Origin: Paraburkholderia sp. PGU19
Lineage (GTDB): Bacteria > Pseudomonadota > Gammaproteobacteria > Burkholderiales > Burkholderiaceae
NCBI RefSeq assembly: GCF_013426915.1
Contig: NZ_AP023179.1
Coordinates: 3,100,001 to 3,164,000 of the forward strand
Direction: 5' to 3'
DNA: 64,000 nt
How positions within the stretch are numbered: the first letter of the stretch is position 1; each line of letters opens with the position of its first letter. Shown here piece after piece: positions 17,497 to 25,971 of the stretch. The notes under the pieces were generated by a model. The model ran no database searches. It was not told where the DNA came from and was given only the letters and a program-made list of their open reading frames with translations. The translations under genes were made by a program, and so were the position numbers.

Positions 17497-18669
17497 ATGA
17501 GGGACTCCGAATTGCAGTACGAAATCGTCACTGATGAACAGAAGCTACGTGCATTGAAAGAGGAATGGGACGATCTTTTGAAACGTGCGAATGGCTTTCA
17601 CTATCAGTCCTTCGATTTTTGCTGGATTGCATGGCAACAAGTCGCTCGACCCAAAGGGCGTTCCTTGCGATGCATCGTATTGCGTGACAAAGGCAAGCTC
17701 CTATTGGTCTGGCCGCTGGTCGCTCATAAGCGATTTCTATGGACCTGTTTGTGTCCACTGTGTCCGGAAGCTGCCGACTATTCAGATTTGCTTGTCGATC
17801 CTTGGGAACGGAGTGCCGAGTGTGTCGATGGCGCCTGGCGCGTTGCAATGCGAGAGTGCGGCGCCGACTTTCTACACCTTCCGTTTCTGCACGAGCGCAC
17901 GCACCTCTACCGCATAGCCTCGAAGGCCCGCCCGCTGGTTATCCAGAGACGCAGCGACTCTTACGTAGCTAAGCTCAGTGAGGAATGCGCAGGTCGTGAT
18001 TGGGCATCGTTCAGCGATTCACTAGGGCCACCGCACGGACGAAAGCCCAGTTCCATTGCGCGCCGTCTGTCTAAGAAAGGGCACCTCGAATGTAAGTTCA
18101 TCGATCCGTGCGACAAGTCAGCAGTGGCGTATGCCGTCGATCTCATGTTCGAATGGAAGCGCCACTGGAGTGATCGTGTCGGCAAGCGCGGGCCCTGGCT
18201 GAATTCGGTTCACTACCGCAACTTCCTCGTAGAGTGGATATCGTCGCAGTCGCCTTCGTCGCGCGCGCATCTGCTCATGATTGCACTCGACGGTGTTCCG
18301 ATCGTGTCGCTGGTCTTTTGCGTCAGCAATAACCGCGTGAGCACGGTGATCGGCAGTTTTAACGAGGCATATGCGAAGAGCTCTCCCGGACTACTTGCTT
18401 TCGAATATGTGGTGAAGTGGGCATTTGACCGTCAGTACGATGTCGACTTCGGATCAGGCGCGGAGCGATACAAACAGTTCTGGGCGCGCGGCAACGTGAC
18501 AAACGTATGGACACTGCGGACCGTCGCTTCATGGTGGGGACGTATCGGAATGATTGTGCAACGACTGCCGTTCGAGGTGAAGCACACTGCGCGAGAAGGT
18601 ACGTTCGCGGCCCCATCATCAACAGCCGGCGCGCGTTACGCAAGTACCGGGAATTCACACGAAATATGA
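17497..18669 (+). CDS. CelD/BcsL-like GNAT-fold acyltransferase (Acetyltransf_6 type), copy 3
   Basis: A 390-residue protein colinear with the one at 7018-8166. Matching blocks include YEIVTDEQKLRALKEEWDDL, RCIVLRDKGKLLLVWPLVAH, FEWKRHWSDRVGKRG and the C-terminal VVKWAFDRQYDVDFGSGAE with RYKQFW. These two are therefore paralogues within one locus, probably from an old duplication or from recruiting two family members for different acyl groups or sugars. It is expected to be cytoplasmic and acyl-CoA-dependent. It stands alone between two long intergenic regions, so it probably has its own promoter. No catalytic residues can be named with confidence. Confidence 0.8.
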   Translation: MRDSELQYEIVTDEQKLRALKEEWDDLLKRANGFHYQSFDFCWIAWQQVARPKGRSLRCIVLRDKGKLLLVWPLVAHKRFLWTCLCPLCPEAADYSDLLVDPWERSAECVDGAWRVAMRECGADFLHLPFLHERTHLYRIASKARPLVIQRRSDSYVAKLSEECAGRDWASFSDSLGPPHGRKPSSIARRLSKKGHLECKFIDPCDKSAVAYAVDLMFEWKRHWSDRVGKRGPWLNSVHYRNFLVEWISSQSPSSRAHLLMIALDGVPIVSLVFCVSNNRVSTVIGSFNEAYAKSSPGLLAFEYVVKWAFDRQYDVDFGSGAERYKQFWARGNVTNVWTLRTVASWWGRIGMIVQRLPFEVKHTAREGTFAAPSSTAGARYASTGNSHEI

Positions 18670-19419
18670 CAGGCTCGCGGCAAGATGCGAGGCAATAGAA
18701 AAATCCATGCACACGTGTAATCGCTATGCGGCGTATGGTTCCCTCCGCGTCGACTACAAAGGGACGCAACGATTTCACCAGATTTCGTTCGCCGCGCCAG
18801 ACCAACCCGCACATCTAACCCTCGCCGAAATTTATCGTTCGCGCACTGGCTTGTGGCACTTTAATTGAGCGCCATTAGTCAGATAAATTGGCATTCTTCT
18901 TAACATTTAAATCGTTACAAAATATTTTCCGATAAGGGAAAACCCACTCCGGGTAAACAGCGCCGCGAACGCAGGTGAACGCCCAAGGTTGCGAGATCAC
19001 TGGGCTTGGCGACTGAGCCTTTCGCTAATTGCTCCCTAGTTACAAGCAGTTACGATTCGGCGAGCGAATCACTTTGAAAGGTTTCGTTGGAGTAGGAAAA
19101 TCCTTCTCGACAAATCGGCGTCACCCGACGGCATTTTCCAAATTTGCCGACAGAACCAACCACCGTGAGAGTCCATCCTTGTGATGGGCCGTTACAGATT
19201 GACGACGTTGAGTCTTGATATCTGCGTCGGTAGCGCTTTTCCCTCTTCCCCCATACGTCCGCCTCCGGCGGTCATCCGGTGAGAAGTGGATATCGCGTCC
19301 ACACGGCTCTCGCTCGCTCGCTTAACGCGAGCTTCGCCCTCGATCGTCGCGTTGACGGTCGACCGCCTTTTGACCCACGAACGTTTGTTCGTACAAACGC
19401 GCCCGCAAGGGCTAGGCCA
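18670..19419. promoter_or_regulatory. Long upstream region with a sigma-54-like site and a leader hairpin
   Basis: No gene is supported in these 750 bases. At 18854-18869 the plus strand reads TGGCAC, a 5-base spacer, then TTGAG, close to the sigma-54 -24/-12 consensus (TGGCAC-N5-TTGCW) with one core mismatch. At 19382-19399 there is a perfect inverted repeat, CGTTTGT-TCGT-ACAAACG, 21 bases before the start of the small lipoprotein gene, where it could act as an operator or a leader hairpin. The middle part (18880-18950) is AT-rich. All assignments are by pattern only. Confidence 0.3.
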
Positions 19420-19650
19420 ATGAATCCTTTCCTCAAGAGAAATACCAACACTCCTCCCTCCAGCCACCCAGTCCTTACACGTCGCGCGATGTTGACCGGT
19501 GCGGCGCTCATTGCCGGCTCGCTCATGCTTTCCGCCTGCGGCGGCGATAATCCATCGGTTGCGCCCCCTTCCGCGGACACTCAGTCCAAGGCTTCCCCGA
19601 CAAGCGCGCCGTCCACCGACGTCAACGCGAACGGCCAGTCACCGGCGTAG
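19420..19650 (+). CDS. Small lipoprotein, 76 residues
   Basis: A short exported protein: MNPFLKRNTNTPPSSHPVLT, then RRAMLTGAALIAGSLMLSACGG, a lipoprotein signal with lipobox LSAC. The Cys is at about residue 41, and a twin-Arg lies before the hydrophobic core. The mature part is only about 36 residues and is built of Pro, Ser, Thr, Ala, Asp and Asn, with no domain. The ATG is preceded by AAGGGCTAGGCC. Its role is unknown; small low-complexity lipoproteins near secreted enzymes can tether or shield them. It could also be the surviving N-terminus of a longer protein, but no continuation is seen in other frames downstream. Confidence 0.6.
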   Translation: MNPFLKRNTNTPPSSHPVLTRRAMLTGAALIAGSLMLSACGGDNPSVAPPSADTQSKASPTSAPSTDVNANGQSPA

Positions 19651-19940
19651 CCAGCTCATAGGCAGCTTTTCGCCAGAGGCTCGTGAGACGAGCCGTCGAC
19701 GCGCGGTGAAGGTCGCCCGATACGTGTAGCAGCTCGAACCCATTGGGAGAGCTTCACGATCTCCCTCTGATTCTGGTAGTGCAATCCAAAGGCTTTCGTC
19801 GCTAAACAGCACATTGCTGCGCGGAGCATCTAACGCGCCACATTAAGCACTACTAATCGCGTCGAATGTGGTTGATTGTCACCGACCAGCTCATCTAGCG
19901 AGCTGCTTGCCGATTTCATATTCACATATTGACCAAATCA

Positions 19941-21155
19941 ATGAGACACATTAAGTACTTCTTATTTATTCTGTTTTCACTGACCTTCTTTTCCGCAGCG
20001 CATGCAGCGGGCAATCCGGCTTCGGTTACCGTCAACGGCGTCACATGGACGAAGTGTGCCGACGAGCACGGCACCTGTAGTTTCTCCGGCACGCAGAGCG
20101 TGCTCTACGGTTCGTGGCCGCCGAACGCGCCCTCGGCAATGTACGCAGTGAACGGCTCGTACACCCGCAGTGTGCCGTGTGACAATAGCGCGATGGCCGA
20201 CCCCGCCGTCGGTTACGTGAAGGCGTGCTATATCAAGTCGGGCTCGACCTCGACCCCGGCGACGCCTGCCAAATACACGCCGCCGGCGCTGGTCAACCCG
20301 GTCAGCCCGATCACCTATGGCGCGAAGTGCAATGGCGTAACGGATGACACGGCTGCGTTCCAGAAGGCGATCAATGCGGGCGACGTGCTGGTTCCTGCCG
20401 GTACGTGTGTGATCAATGGCACGCTCAATGTGCGCGTGAGCAACCGCCACATCCAGTGCCAGGGCACCATCCTCAAGCGGACCACGGGCTACAACATGCA
20501 GATGTTCGTCATCGGCGACTACAAGAACGCCTATACGAATGACAGTATTGTTGAGTGCAATTTCGTGGGCGCAAACACCGCGGCCCCGCAGTACTACAAC
20601 AACGACAACCGCCATTGGGATATTCCGGTTGAAACAACCGGTCCGGTAAGCAACTTCTTCCTGGCAGGCAACAGCTTCAAGCAGTTCTTCGGCCAGTCGA
20701 TGTTCCAGACGTACGGTACGACCAATGGCGGCACCGGCGACCAGATCATCTACAACACGTTTGCAAGCTGCGGCTACTATGGTCCGGTGTTCGTTGCTCA
20801 CACCAATGGCTACATCGGCCACAACACGGTGACCGACTGCGCGGTGGGCATCGAGAATGACAACACCAGCCAGGCTACCGGCCACAACGTGATCGAGTAC
20901 AACACGATCACCGCTGTCTACGGCTATGGCGCACCCGACATGACATCGTCGGTGATGCTCACGGGTGGTGTTGCGGCAAGCGCTGACTACTCCACCAACA
21001 TCGTGCGTAACAACACGGTGTCGGGCAAGAGCAATGCACAGGGTTTCCGTGGCGCCAACATCCCGAGCCGTACCATCATCGGCAAGAATTGGGGCATTAA
21101 ATCGGCACAGTACTCGAACAACACCTGCGTGACCGGTTGCTCGGTGACGCCGTAA
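19941..21155 (+). CDS. Secreted beta-helix protein with N-terminal Cys-containing CADE-GTC module
   Basis: A 404-residue exported protein. A Sec signal peptide (HIKYFLFILFSLTFFSAAHA) is followed at about residues 28-103 by a small module: WTKCADEHGTCSFSG, VLYGS, PCDN and ACYI, with four cysteines. The rest is a pectate-lyase-superfamily beta-helix, opening ITYGAKCNGVTDDTAAFQKA and then many Asn-rich turns. The same N-terminal module occurs in the hydrolase-like protein at 50235-52514, so it is a portable unit, perhaps carbohydrate binding. The protein probably acts on or binds the exported polymer. The frame is open from a TTG at 19929, but the ATG at 19941 gives a normal signal peptide; neither start has a clear ribosome site. 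A strong terminator follows at 21332-21367. Confidence 0.78.
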   Translation: MRHIKYFLFILFSLTFFSAAHAAGNPASVTVNGVTWTKCADEHGTCSFSGTQSVLYGSWPPNAPSAMYAVNGSYTRSVPCDNSAMADPAVGYVKACYIKSGSTSTPATPAKYTPPALVNPVSPITYGAKCNGVTDDTAAFQKAINAGDVLVPAGTCVINGTLNVRVSNRHIQCQGTILKRTTGYNMQMFVIGDYKNAYTNDSIVECNFVGANTAAPQYYNNDNRHWDIPVETTGPVSNFFLAGNSFKQFFGQSMFQTYGTTNGGTGDQIIYNTFASCGYYGPVFVAHTNGYIGHNTVTDCAVGIENDNTSQATGHNVIEYNTITAVYGYGAPDMTSSVMLTGGVAASADYSTNIVRNNTVSGKSNAQGFRGANIPSRTIIGKNWGIKSAQYSNNTCVTGCSVTP

Positions 21156-22108
21156 TCAGGCGAGTTCTTCCGTGCAGTAATGGCGAGTTATTGCGCGGAG
21201 ATCATATAGCGCCCGGAGCGGCTTTGCCGTGGCCATCGCTTCCCCGGCAGGGCAATACGTTTTGAGGTGCTTCGGCAGCCCCGGCTCCAACCGGGGATTG
21301 CCACGATTTGCTGATGCGTAGCAACGATTCGAAAATGGCAGAGGATATTCCCTCTGCCATTTTTTTTGTGACACAACCGACTGCTTACGGCACCCGCTCT
21401 TCCAGACTTTCTTTAAAGGACGAGACTGGGTGCCATATCGCGAATCCGCGTCACATGACGGGACCACCTGGTCGAACGGCCAGGCCGTCTCTCAAACTGC
21501 GGGCGAGACGGCTTATATCGCGAAGTTTCTATATCCGATGGACTGCGCAATCCCACGCGTCTAGGAATGGTATGTCATAACGTTCTAATTGGGCAGCCGC
21601 CGATGCCGCTGCAGGATCAGATGGAGCGCCTAATGCGCTTTGCTATGCCGTCGCCCATCCGCCGGCCTGCAAGACGAATCAAGTTATGGAACACGGACTA
21701 ACGTCTAAGACGATCTAACGACCTGAGTCTGAGAAAAAGTTACTGCTAAATCCAATAGATCAAAAAAATACTTAATCAATTCATTTCCAAGGACACTTCT
21801 GGTTAATCGGCGCAATGAATAAAAAATCGTGCCACTATACGAAGGCATTAGCCTTTGAATGGTTGCCGCACCGGACAGCTCGAAACCCTTATCCGACCGT
21901 GCTCGGTCCACCGCAGCGCCGCGCGTCGCCGGGCGGGACGGGACGCCGAGCCATTCCCTTCAATATTAGAAAAATAGCATTTCCCGGACAATAGGGGCTT
22001 CTGAGCAGCCGATTTCAGCCAATGAATCCGCGTAGCCAATTTATCTGTAGCATAATTCGATGGCCCCTAATCAACAGCGCTTCACTCACCTGAAAATGGG
22101 TTGATCCG
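21156..22108. other. Gene-poor region at the boundary between the two polysaccharide loci
   Basis: 953 bases with no gene I can support. It contains a perfect terminator (21332-21367) and a small GC-rich hairpin at 21279-21296 (CCCCGG, 6-base loop, CCGGGG). On the minus strand, about 21159-21300 has high GC at third codon positions in one frame and may be a decayed gene end. Between 21700 and 21870 the sequence is AT-rich. Beyond about 22.1 kb the GC content rises sharply. Confidence 0.35.
21332..21367 (+). terminator. Rho-independent terminator after the beta-helix gene
   Basis: A perfect 13-bp stem (AAAATGGCAGAGG pairing with CCTCTGCCATTTT) with a 6-base loop is followed by a run of eight T. 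It lies 177 bases after the stop of the secreted beta-helix gene and marks the end of locus A transcription on the plus strand. The A-rich left arm also allows weak activity on the other strand. Confidence 0.9.
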
Positions 22109-23269
22109 GTGACCGATAAACTGCTTACCGATTGGAGTACTGCGTCGCTGGGCAAGAGCACGACGGCCGACATGAAGCAGACCGTGTTCTACGTGCAGCC
22201 GTTGATCGCCCATTACCGGATGGAAGTCGTCGAGTCGCTGAACCGGCTATTTTCCGTCAAGCTTTTTGCCAGTTCGGCAGGGATCGAATCGAACGGTTTT
22301 TCGCGGGAGAAGCCCGCATGCGAGGAGTTCGTCGAAACGCAGATCAGCCACGTCTTTTCGCCGGGCATCAACATGCAGTGGGAAGTCGTCGGAAGAATCG
22401 TGCGCGAGCGCCCCGCTGCCGTGCTGATATTCGCGGACATCCGCTATCTGTCGCTCTGGCTCGCGCTGATGGCTGGCCGCGCGATGCGCATTCCCGTCCT
22501 GATCCATGGTCAGGGCCTGTACCGGCACGAAGACGACGTCGGCGTGATCCGCACGCTGTGCTACCGGATCGCCGTCGCGCTATCGACGCAATACATCTGC
22601 TACACCGACGCGTCCAAGCGTTCACTGGAAAGCGTCGGTTGTCCTTCCGGGAAACTGATCGTGGCCGATAACTCGCTGACCGTCGAACACACCGTCGATC
22701 CCGCCGAAAAGTCGGGCAAGGAAACGGGCATCCTGTTCCTTGGGCGGCTGCGCGACGACTCGAACGTCGGCGCGCTGATCGAAGCCGTCGGCCGTCTGCG
22801 CAGCGAGGATCATCAGATCACGCTGCATCTGGTCGGCGGCGGCAAGCACGGCGCGCAACTCAAGCGCGTATACGGCGACCGCGACTATGTCATCTGGTAC
22901 GGACCGGTGTTCGACGAAAGCCGCATCGCGGCGATCAGCCGGCTTTGCCGCATCGGCTGCTATCCGGGGGCAGCGGGTCTGAGCGTGGTCCACATGTTCG
23001 GGTTGAGCCTGCCGCCGCTCGTTCACGACCAGCTACAGCGGCATATGGGCCCCGAGCCGGGCTATGTCGAAGAAGGCAGCACGGGGTTCTTCTATCCGCG
23101 CGAAGGCGGTGTCGATGCGCTCGCGGGTACGCTGCGGCGCGTGTGGACGATGTCGCCCGAAATGATGCGCGCGGCGAGCACCGCAGCCTATTCGAAGTAT
23201 CAGCAGCTGAATTCGCCGACCCTCGGAAGGAAGCTGGCCGAGATCGTTCGCGCGTCGCTGAAGCCTTGA
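22109..23269 (+). CDS. Glycosyltransferase (GT-B fold, GT4-like)
   Basis: A protein of up to 386 residues. The recognisable part begins MKQTVFYVQPLIAHYRMEVV, and the C-terminal domain has FLGRLRDDSNVGALIEAVGR, LHLVGGGKHGAQLK and EEGSTGFFYPREGGVDAL, the usual nucleotide-sugar-binding half of a GT-B enzyme. It should add one sugar to the lipid-linked repeat unit on the cytoplasmic side. The frame starts at a GTG at 22109; an ATG at 22172 begins right at the conserved N-terminal strand and is an equally likely start, as neither has a strong ribosome site. It converges with the flippase/glycosyltransferase pair on the other strand. Sugar specificity is unknown. Confidence 0.82.
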   Translation: MTDKLLTDWSTASLGKSTTADMKQTVFYVQPLIAHYRMEVVESLNRLFSVKLFASSAGIESNGFSREKPACEEFVETQISHVFSPGINMQWEVVGRIVRERPAAVLIFADIRYLSLWLALMAGRAMRIPVLIHGQGLYRHEDDVGVIRTLCYRIAVALSTQYICYTDASKRSLESVGCPSGKLIVADNSLTVEHTVDPAEKSGKETGILFLGRLRDDSNVGALIEAVGRLRSEDHQITLHLVGGGKHGAQLKRVYGDRDYVIWYGPVFDESRIAAISRLCRIGCYPGAAGLSVVHMFGLSLPPLVHDQLQRHMGPEPGYVEEGSTGFFYPREGGVDALAGTLRRVWTMSPEMMRAASTAAYSKYQQLNSPTLGRKLAEIVRASLKP

Positions 23270-23330
23270 TCGAGGCATTTCGCGAACACAGCCCAGCGGC
23301 ACCCTTTTCATCCCGTCCCGAGCAAGAAAT

Positions 23331-24398
23331 CTAAGCCCGCGCGCCGATCACCTGCTGCGCCACGGCCAGATAGCGCTGCGCTGTATCCTGCAACGTCAAG
23401 CCCGCCAGCGACCTCGGCACCTTGGGCTGCGCCAGCGCGCCCAGCAGTGCGGCGGCATAGGCGGCCGTATCGTCGGTATCGACGAGTTGCACGCAGGGCT
23501 GCGTCTCCGCGAACTGGAACGGCGTGATCGTGCTCGCGACGACGGGTATCCCTGACGCCAGCGCCTCCAGAAACGCTATGCTGTGCCCTTCCGAACGCGA
23601 CGGCATCGCGAACACGGTCGACGCGCGCAGCACGCCGCTCACGTCCGTATGCGGACCATCCACGCTCACCCGGCTTTCGAGCCCGAGCTTCTTCACCAGA
23701 TCCTGGATCGCGGCCAGATAGGCCGGGTCCTCGACCACGCCGTACAACTGCAGCCGCACATCCGTCACCTGCGCCGCGACCTCGCGAAACGCATGCACCG
23801 TCTGCAGCTGGTTCTTCACCGACGTGTACCGGCCGATCTGCACGATCTGCGGCGGCGTATCGCCCGTGCGCGGCCGGTCGTCGAATGCAAAGCGCGACAT
23901 GTCGACGCCGTTCGGGATCATCGTCAACAGAGGATGCGAGCCGACGCAGTCGGTGTAGTCCCGCACGTTCGCGGGCGACACGCCGATCACCGCCCTCGCC
24001 CGCGACGACAGCACGCGCTCGACGTTGCGAAACAGCTCGCGCTCGAAATCGTTGACGGCGGAATGCATCACGAAAATCACGGGCACCTTGCTCGGCAGCG
24101 CGCGCGCATAGAACGCGGGGATCGTCGCGTGCGCAAACACGACGTCCGGCCGAAAGCGCCGCAGCACGCCCGCCAGATGCATCAGCTTGCCTGGCAGGCT
24201 CGCGCGCTTCGCGGGGAACACGCACTCGACGCCGTGACTCGCCAGCTCGCGCGTGAACGGCTCGAAGTCGGGCCGCTCGGGCATCAGCGCCGTCACGCCG
24301 ACCACGCTGCCGTCGCGCTGCTGATGTATCGCGAGATCCTTCGCCAGCACTTCCGCGCCCGACAGACGCGGCTCCAGCACGAGATGAAGTATCCGCAT
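23331..24398 (-). CDS. GT4-family glycosyltransferase
   Basis: A 355-residue GT-B glycosyltransferase. The N-terminal domain reads MRILHLVLEPRLSGAEVLAK. The C-terminal domain has IGRYTSVKNQLQTVHAFREV, LQLYGVVEDPAYLA and the E-x7-E type motif in PSRSEGHSIAFLEALASGIP, typical of retaining GT4 enzymes. The start at 24398 overlaps the flippase stop by one base (TGATG), showing translational coupling; an upstream in-frame ATG at 24467 would lie inside the flippase gene and is not needed. It should build the repeat unit that the flippase then moves across the membrane. Confidence 0.92.
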   Translation of the reverse strand: MRILHLVLEPRLSGAEVLAKDLAIHQQRDGSVVGVTALMPERPDFEPFTRELASHGVECVFPAKRASLPGKLMHLAGVLRRFRPDVVFAHATIPAFYARALPSKVPVIFVMHSAVNDFERELFRNVERVLSSRARAVIGVSPANVRDYTDCVGSHPLLTMIPNGVDMSRFAFDDRPRTGDTPPQIVQIGRYTSVKNQLQTVHAFREVAAQVTDVRLQLYGVVEDPAYLAAIQDLVKKLGLESRVSVDGPHTDVSGVLRASTVFAMPSRSEGHSIAFLEALASGIPVVASTITPFQFAETQPCVQLVDTDDTAAYAAALLGALAQPKVPRSLAGLTLQDTAQRYLAVAQQVIGARA

Positions 24399-25645
24399 CA
24401 CATCACCCTCGCGGTGCGATACGTCATCCACGCGGCCGCCGAACTCAGGCCGACCGTCATCGCCCATGCGATACCCGTGACGCCCCAGTAATGCGTCGCC
24501 GGCGGCACGCAGGCGAGAAGCACGAACACCTGGATCACCGACGCTTGCGTCGTCGCCTTCGCATCGCCGACAGCCCGCAGATACGACACCAGCACCGCGA
24601 TCAGCGCGCCGATCGCCATGTTGATCACGAAAATCTTGAAGAGCGGCACGGCGGGCACCCAGGCCGGGCCGAGTATCAGCGCGAAGAGCCAGTGCGCCGC
24701 GAGCCGCAGCACGAGCACGACGACGACCAGCCCCAGCGCGATCACGCCGATATAGCGCCTGAAAAGCTGTACGGCGGCATGCGGATCGGCGCGGTGGCGC
24801 GCGGCGAAGGTCGGAAACAGGTACTGCGACATCGCGATCGCGGCATCGGCGAGCAGCATCTGCGCGAGCCTCGACGACATCTGATACGCGCCGAGTTGCG
24901 CGGGCCCGAGCAGCTTGCCGACCACTACCTTGTCGAACTGGTTGAGGATCAGATTGACCACGCTGCCCGCCCAGATCCAGCGGCTAAAACCAATGTAGTG
25001 GCCGATACCCGACCAGCGCAGGCGGATAGGCGGACGCGGTTTCATCGTGATCCACGTGAGCGTCGTCTTCAGCGACTCGCCGACGATCATCCCGAGCAGC
25101 ACCGAGTACGCACCCGCGCCCGCCAGCGCGAGCGCCAGCCCGCAACAGCAGTCGACAAAAGCCGCCGATATTTCGATCAGCGCGACATGCTGGAAGCGCC
25201 GCTCGCGCTGCACGACGTAATACGCAGGCGACGCGATGCCGCGCAACAGCGGCAACAGCGCGGCGAGCTGCAACAGCAGCAGCGCGCCGCCGAGATGAAA
25301 CTGGCTGTTCATCAGCGGCGCGATCGCGACGAGCGCCACGCCGATGATCAGGCCGCGCGTCGCTAGGGTAGTCCAGACGGAGCCAAGTTCATCGCGTGTC
25401 GGCGCGGCCTGCCCCTGGATCACTGCCTGCGACAGGCCCGTATCCGACATGGCTTCCGCAATCGCGACTGCGAGCAGCGCGACACTCACGCTGCCGATCG
25501 CTTCCGGCCCGAGAATGCGGCCGATCGCGAGAAACTTGACGGCAACGAGCCCGCGCATCAACACCTGCTGCAACAGAACCCATGTCGCTGCGCTCGAACC
25601 CAGGCCTGCCCTGAACGAAACCGCCGGTAGCCTCATCGTCCGCAT
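24398..25645 (-). CDS. Wzx-type polysaccharide flippase (PST family)
   Basis: A 415-residue polytopic protein with about twelve hydrophobic segments. Family features include the N-terminal LLQQVLMRGLVAVKFLAIGR and LGPEAIGSVSVALLAVAIAE, the mid-protein RFQHVALIEISAAFVDCCCG, and GSVVNLILNQFDKVVVGKLL, the conserved amphipathic segment of the polysaccharide transport group. It should flip undecaprenyl-linked repeat units to the periplasm. The ribosome site AGGAG precedes the start, and a large palindrome (25663-25696) lies just upstream of it. It is the first gene of a two-gene unit with the GT4 enzyme. Confidence 0.9.
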   Translation of the reverse strand: MRTMRLPAVSFRAGLGSSAATWVLLQQVLMRGLVAVKFLAIGRILGPEAIGSVSVALLAVAIAEAMSDTGLSQAVIQGQAAPTRDELGSVWTTLATRGLIIGVALVAIAPLMNSQFHLGGALLLLQLAALLPLLRGIASPAYYVVQRERRFQHVALIEISAAFVDCCCGLALALAGAGAYSVLLGMIVGESLKTTLTWITMKPRPPIRLRWSGIGHYIGFSRWIWAGSVVNLILNQFDKVVVGKLLGPAQLGAYQMSSRLAQMLLADAAIAMSQYLFPTFAARHRADPHAAVQLFRRYIGVIALGLVVVVLVLRLAAHWLFALILGPAWVPAVPLFKIFVINMAIGALIAVLVSYLRAVGDAKATTQASVIQVFVLLACVPPATHYWGVTGIAWAMTVGLSSAAAWMTYRTARVM

Positions 25646-25659
25646 TGTTTTTCTCCTGT

Positions 25660-25727
25660 GTCGACCCGAGTTAGCGCTTTAGCGCTAACTCGGGTCCCAT
25701 GCAAAGCCGTCGACCCGAGCTAGCCCT
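25660..25727. repeat. Palindrome plus direct repeat in the flippase leader
   Basis: A perfect 16-bp inverted repeat occupies 25663-25678 and 25681-25696 (arm GACCCGAGTTAGCGCT, 2-base centre). A further near copy of the arm, GTCGACCCGAGCTAGCCCT at 25709-25727, repeats 25660-25678 (GTCGACCCGAGTTAGCGCT) with two mismatches. The palindrome starts about 18 bases upstream of the flippase start codon, just before its ribosome site, so in mRNA it would form a very stable leader hairpin. It resembles interspersed palindromic elements of GC-rich proteobacteria, but no second locus is seen in this window. Confidence 0.6.
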
Positions 25728-25971
25728 CCACCCCGCACCACCTCAACCCGTTGCGCATACCCATGCGCGCCGCAGACACAGCCTGTCCGCCAGCTCACGC
25801 ACACCGTCCCTCAAGGTAACCCGCCATACCCGCACACGGACGCCATCTGTCAGTCAGATTCGGCAACCCGCCCCCTCTGGCTGTTCATTGTCGCCAAACA
25901 AATGGCGAAATTGTCGGTTCGTGCCGAAGACGTAATGCTAAGGTGACCCAAGGCTGCTCCCTAAGATCGCC
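25728..25971. promoter_or_regulatory. Divergent region between the flippase unit and a glycosyltransferase
   Basis: With the palindromic repeats next to it, this region separates two divergent starts by 326 bases, so both promoters should lie here. No clear -35/-10 pair was recognised and no open frame is convincing. The stretch at 25720-25840 is rich in CA/CC and has a low-complexity look. Confidence 0.3.

Noticed and set aside
21308..21580. A 90-codon plus-strand frame across the terminator at 21332-21367.
   Set aside because: It reads through a perfect terminator hairpin and has no recognisable product.
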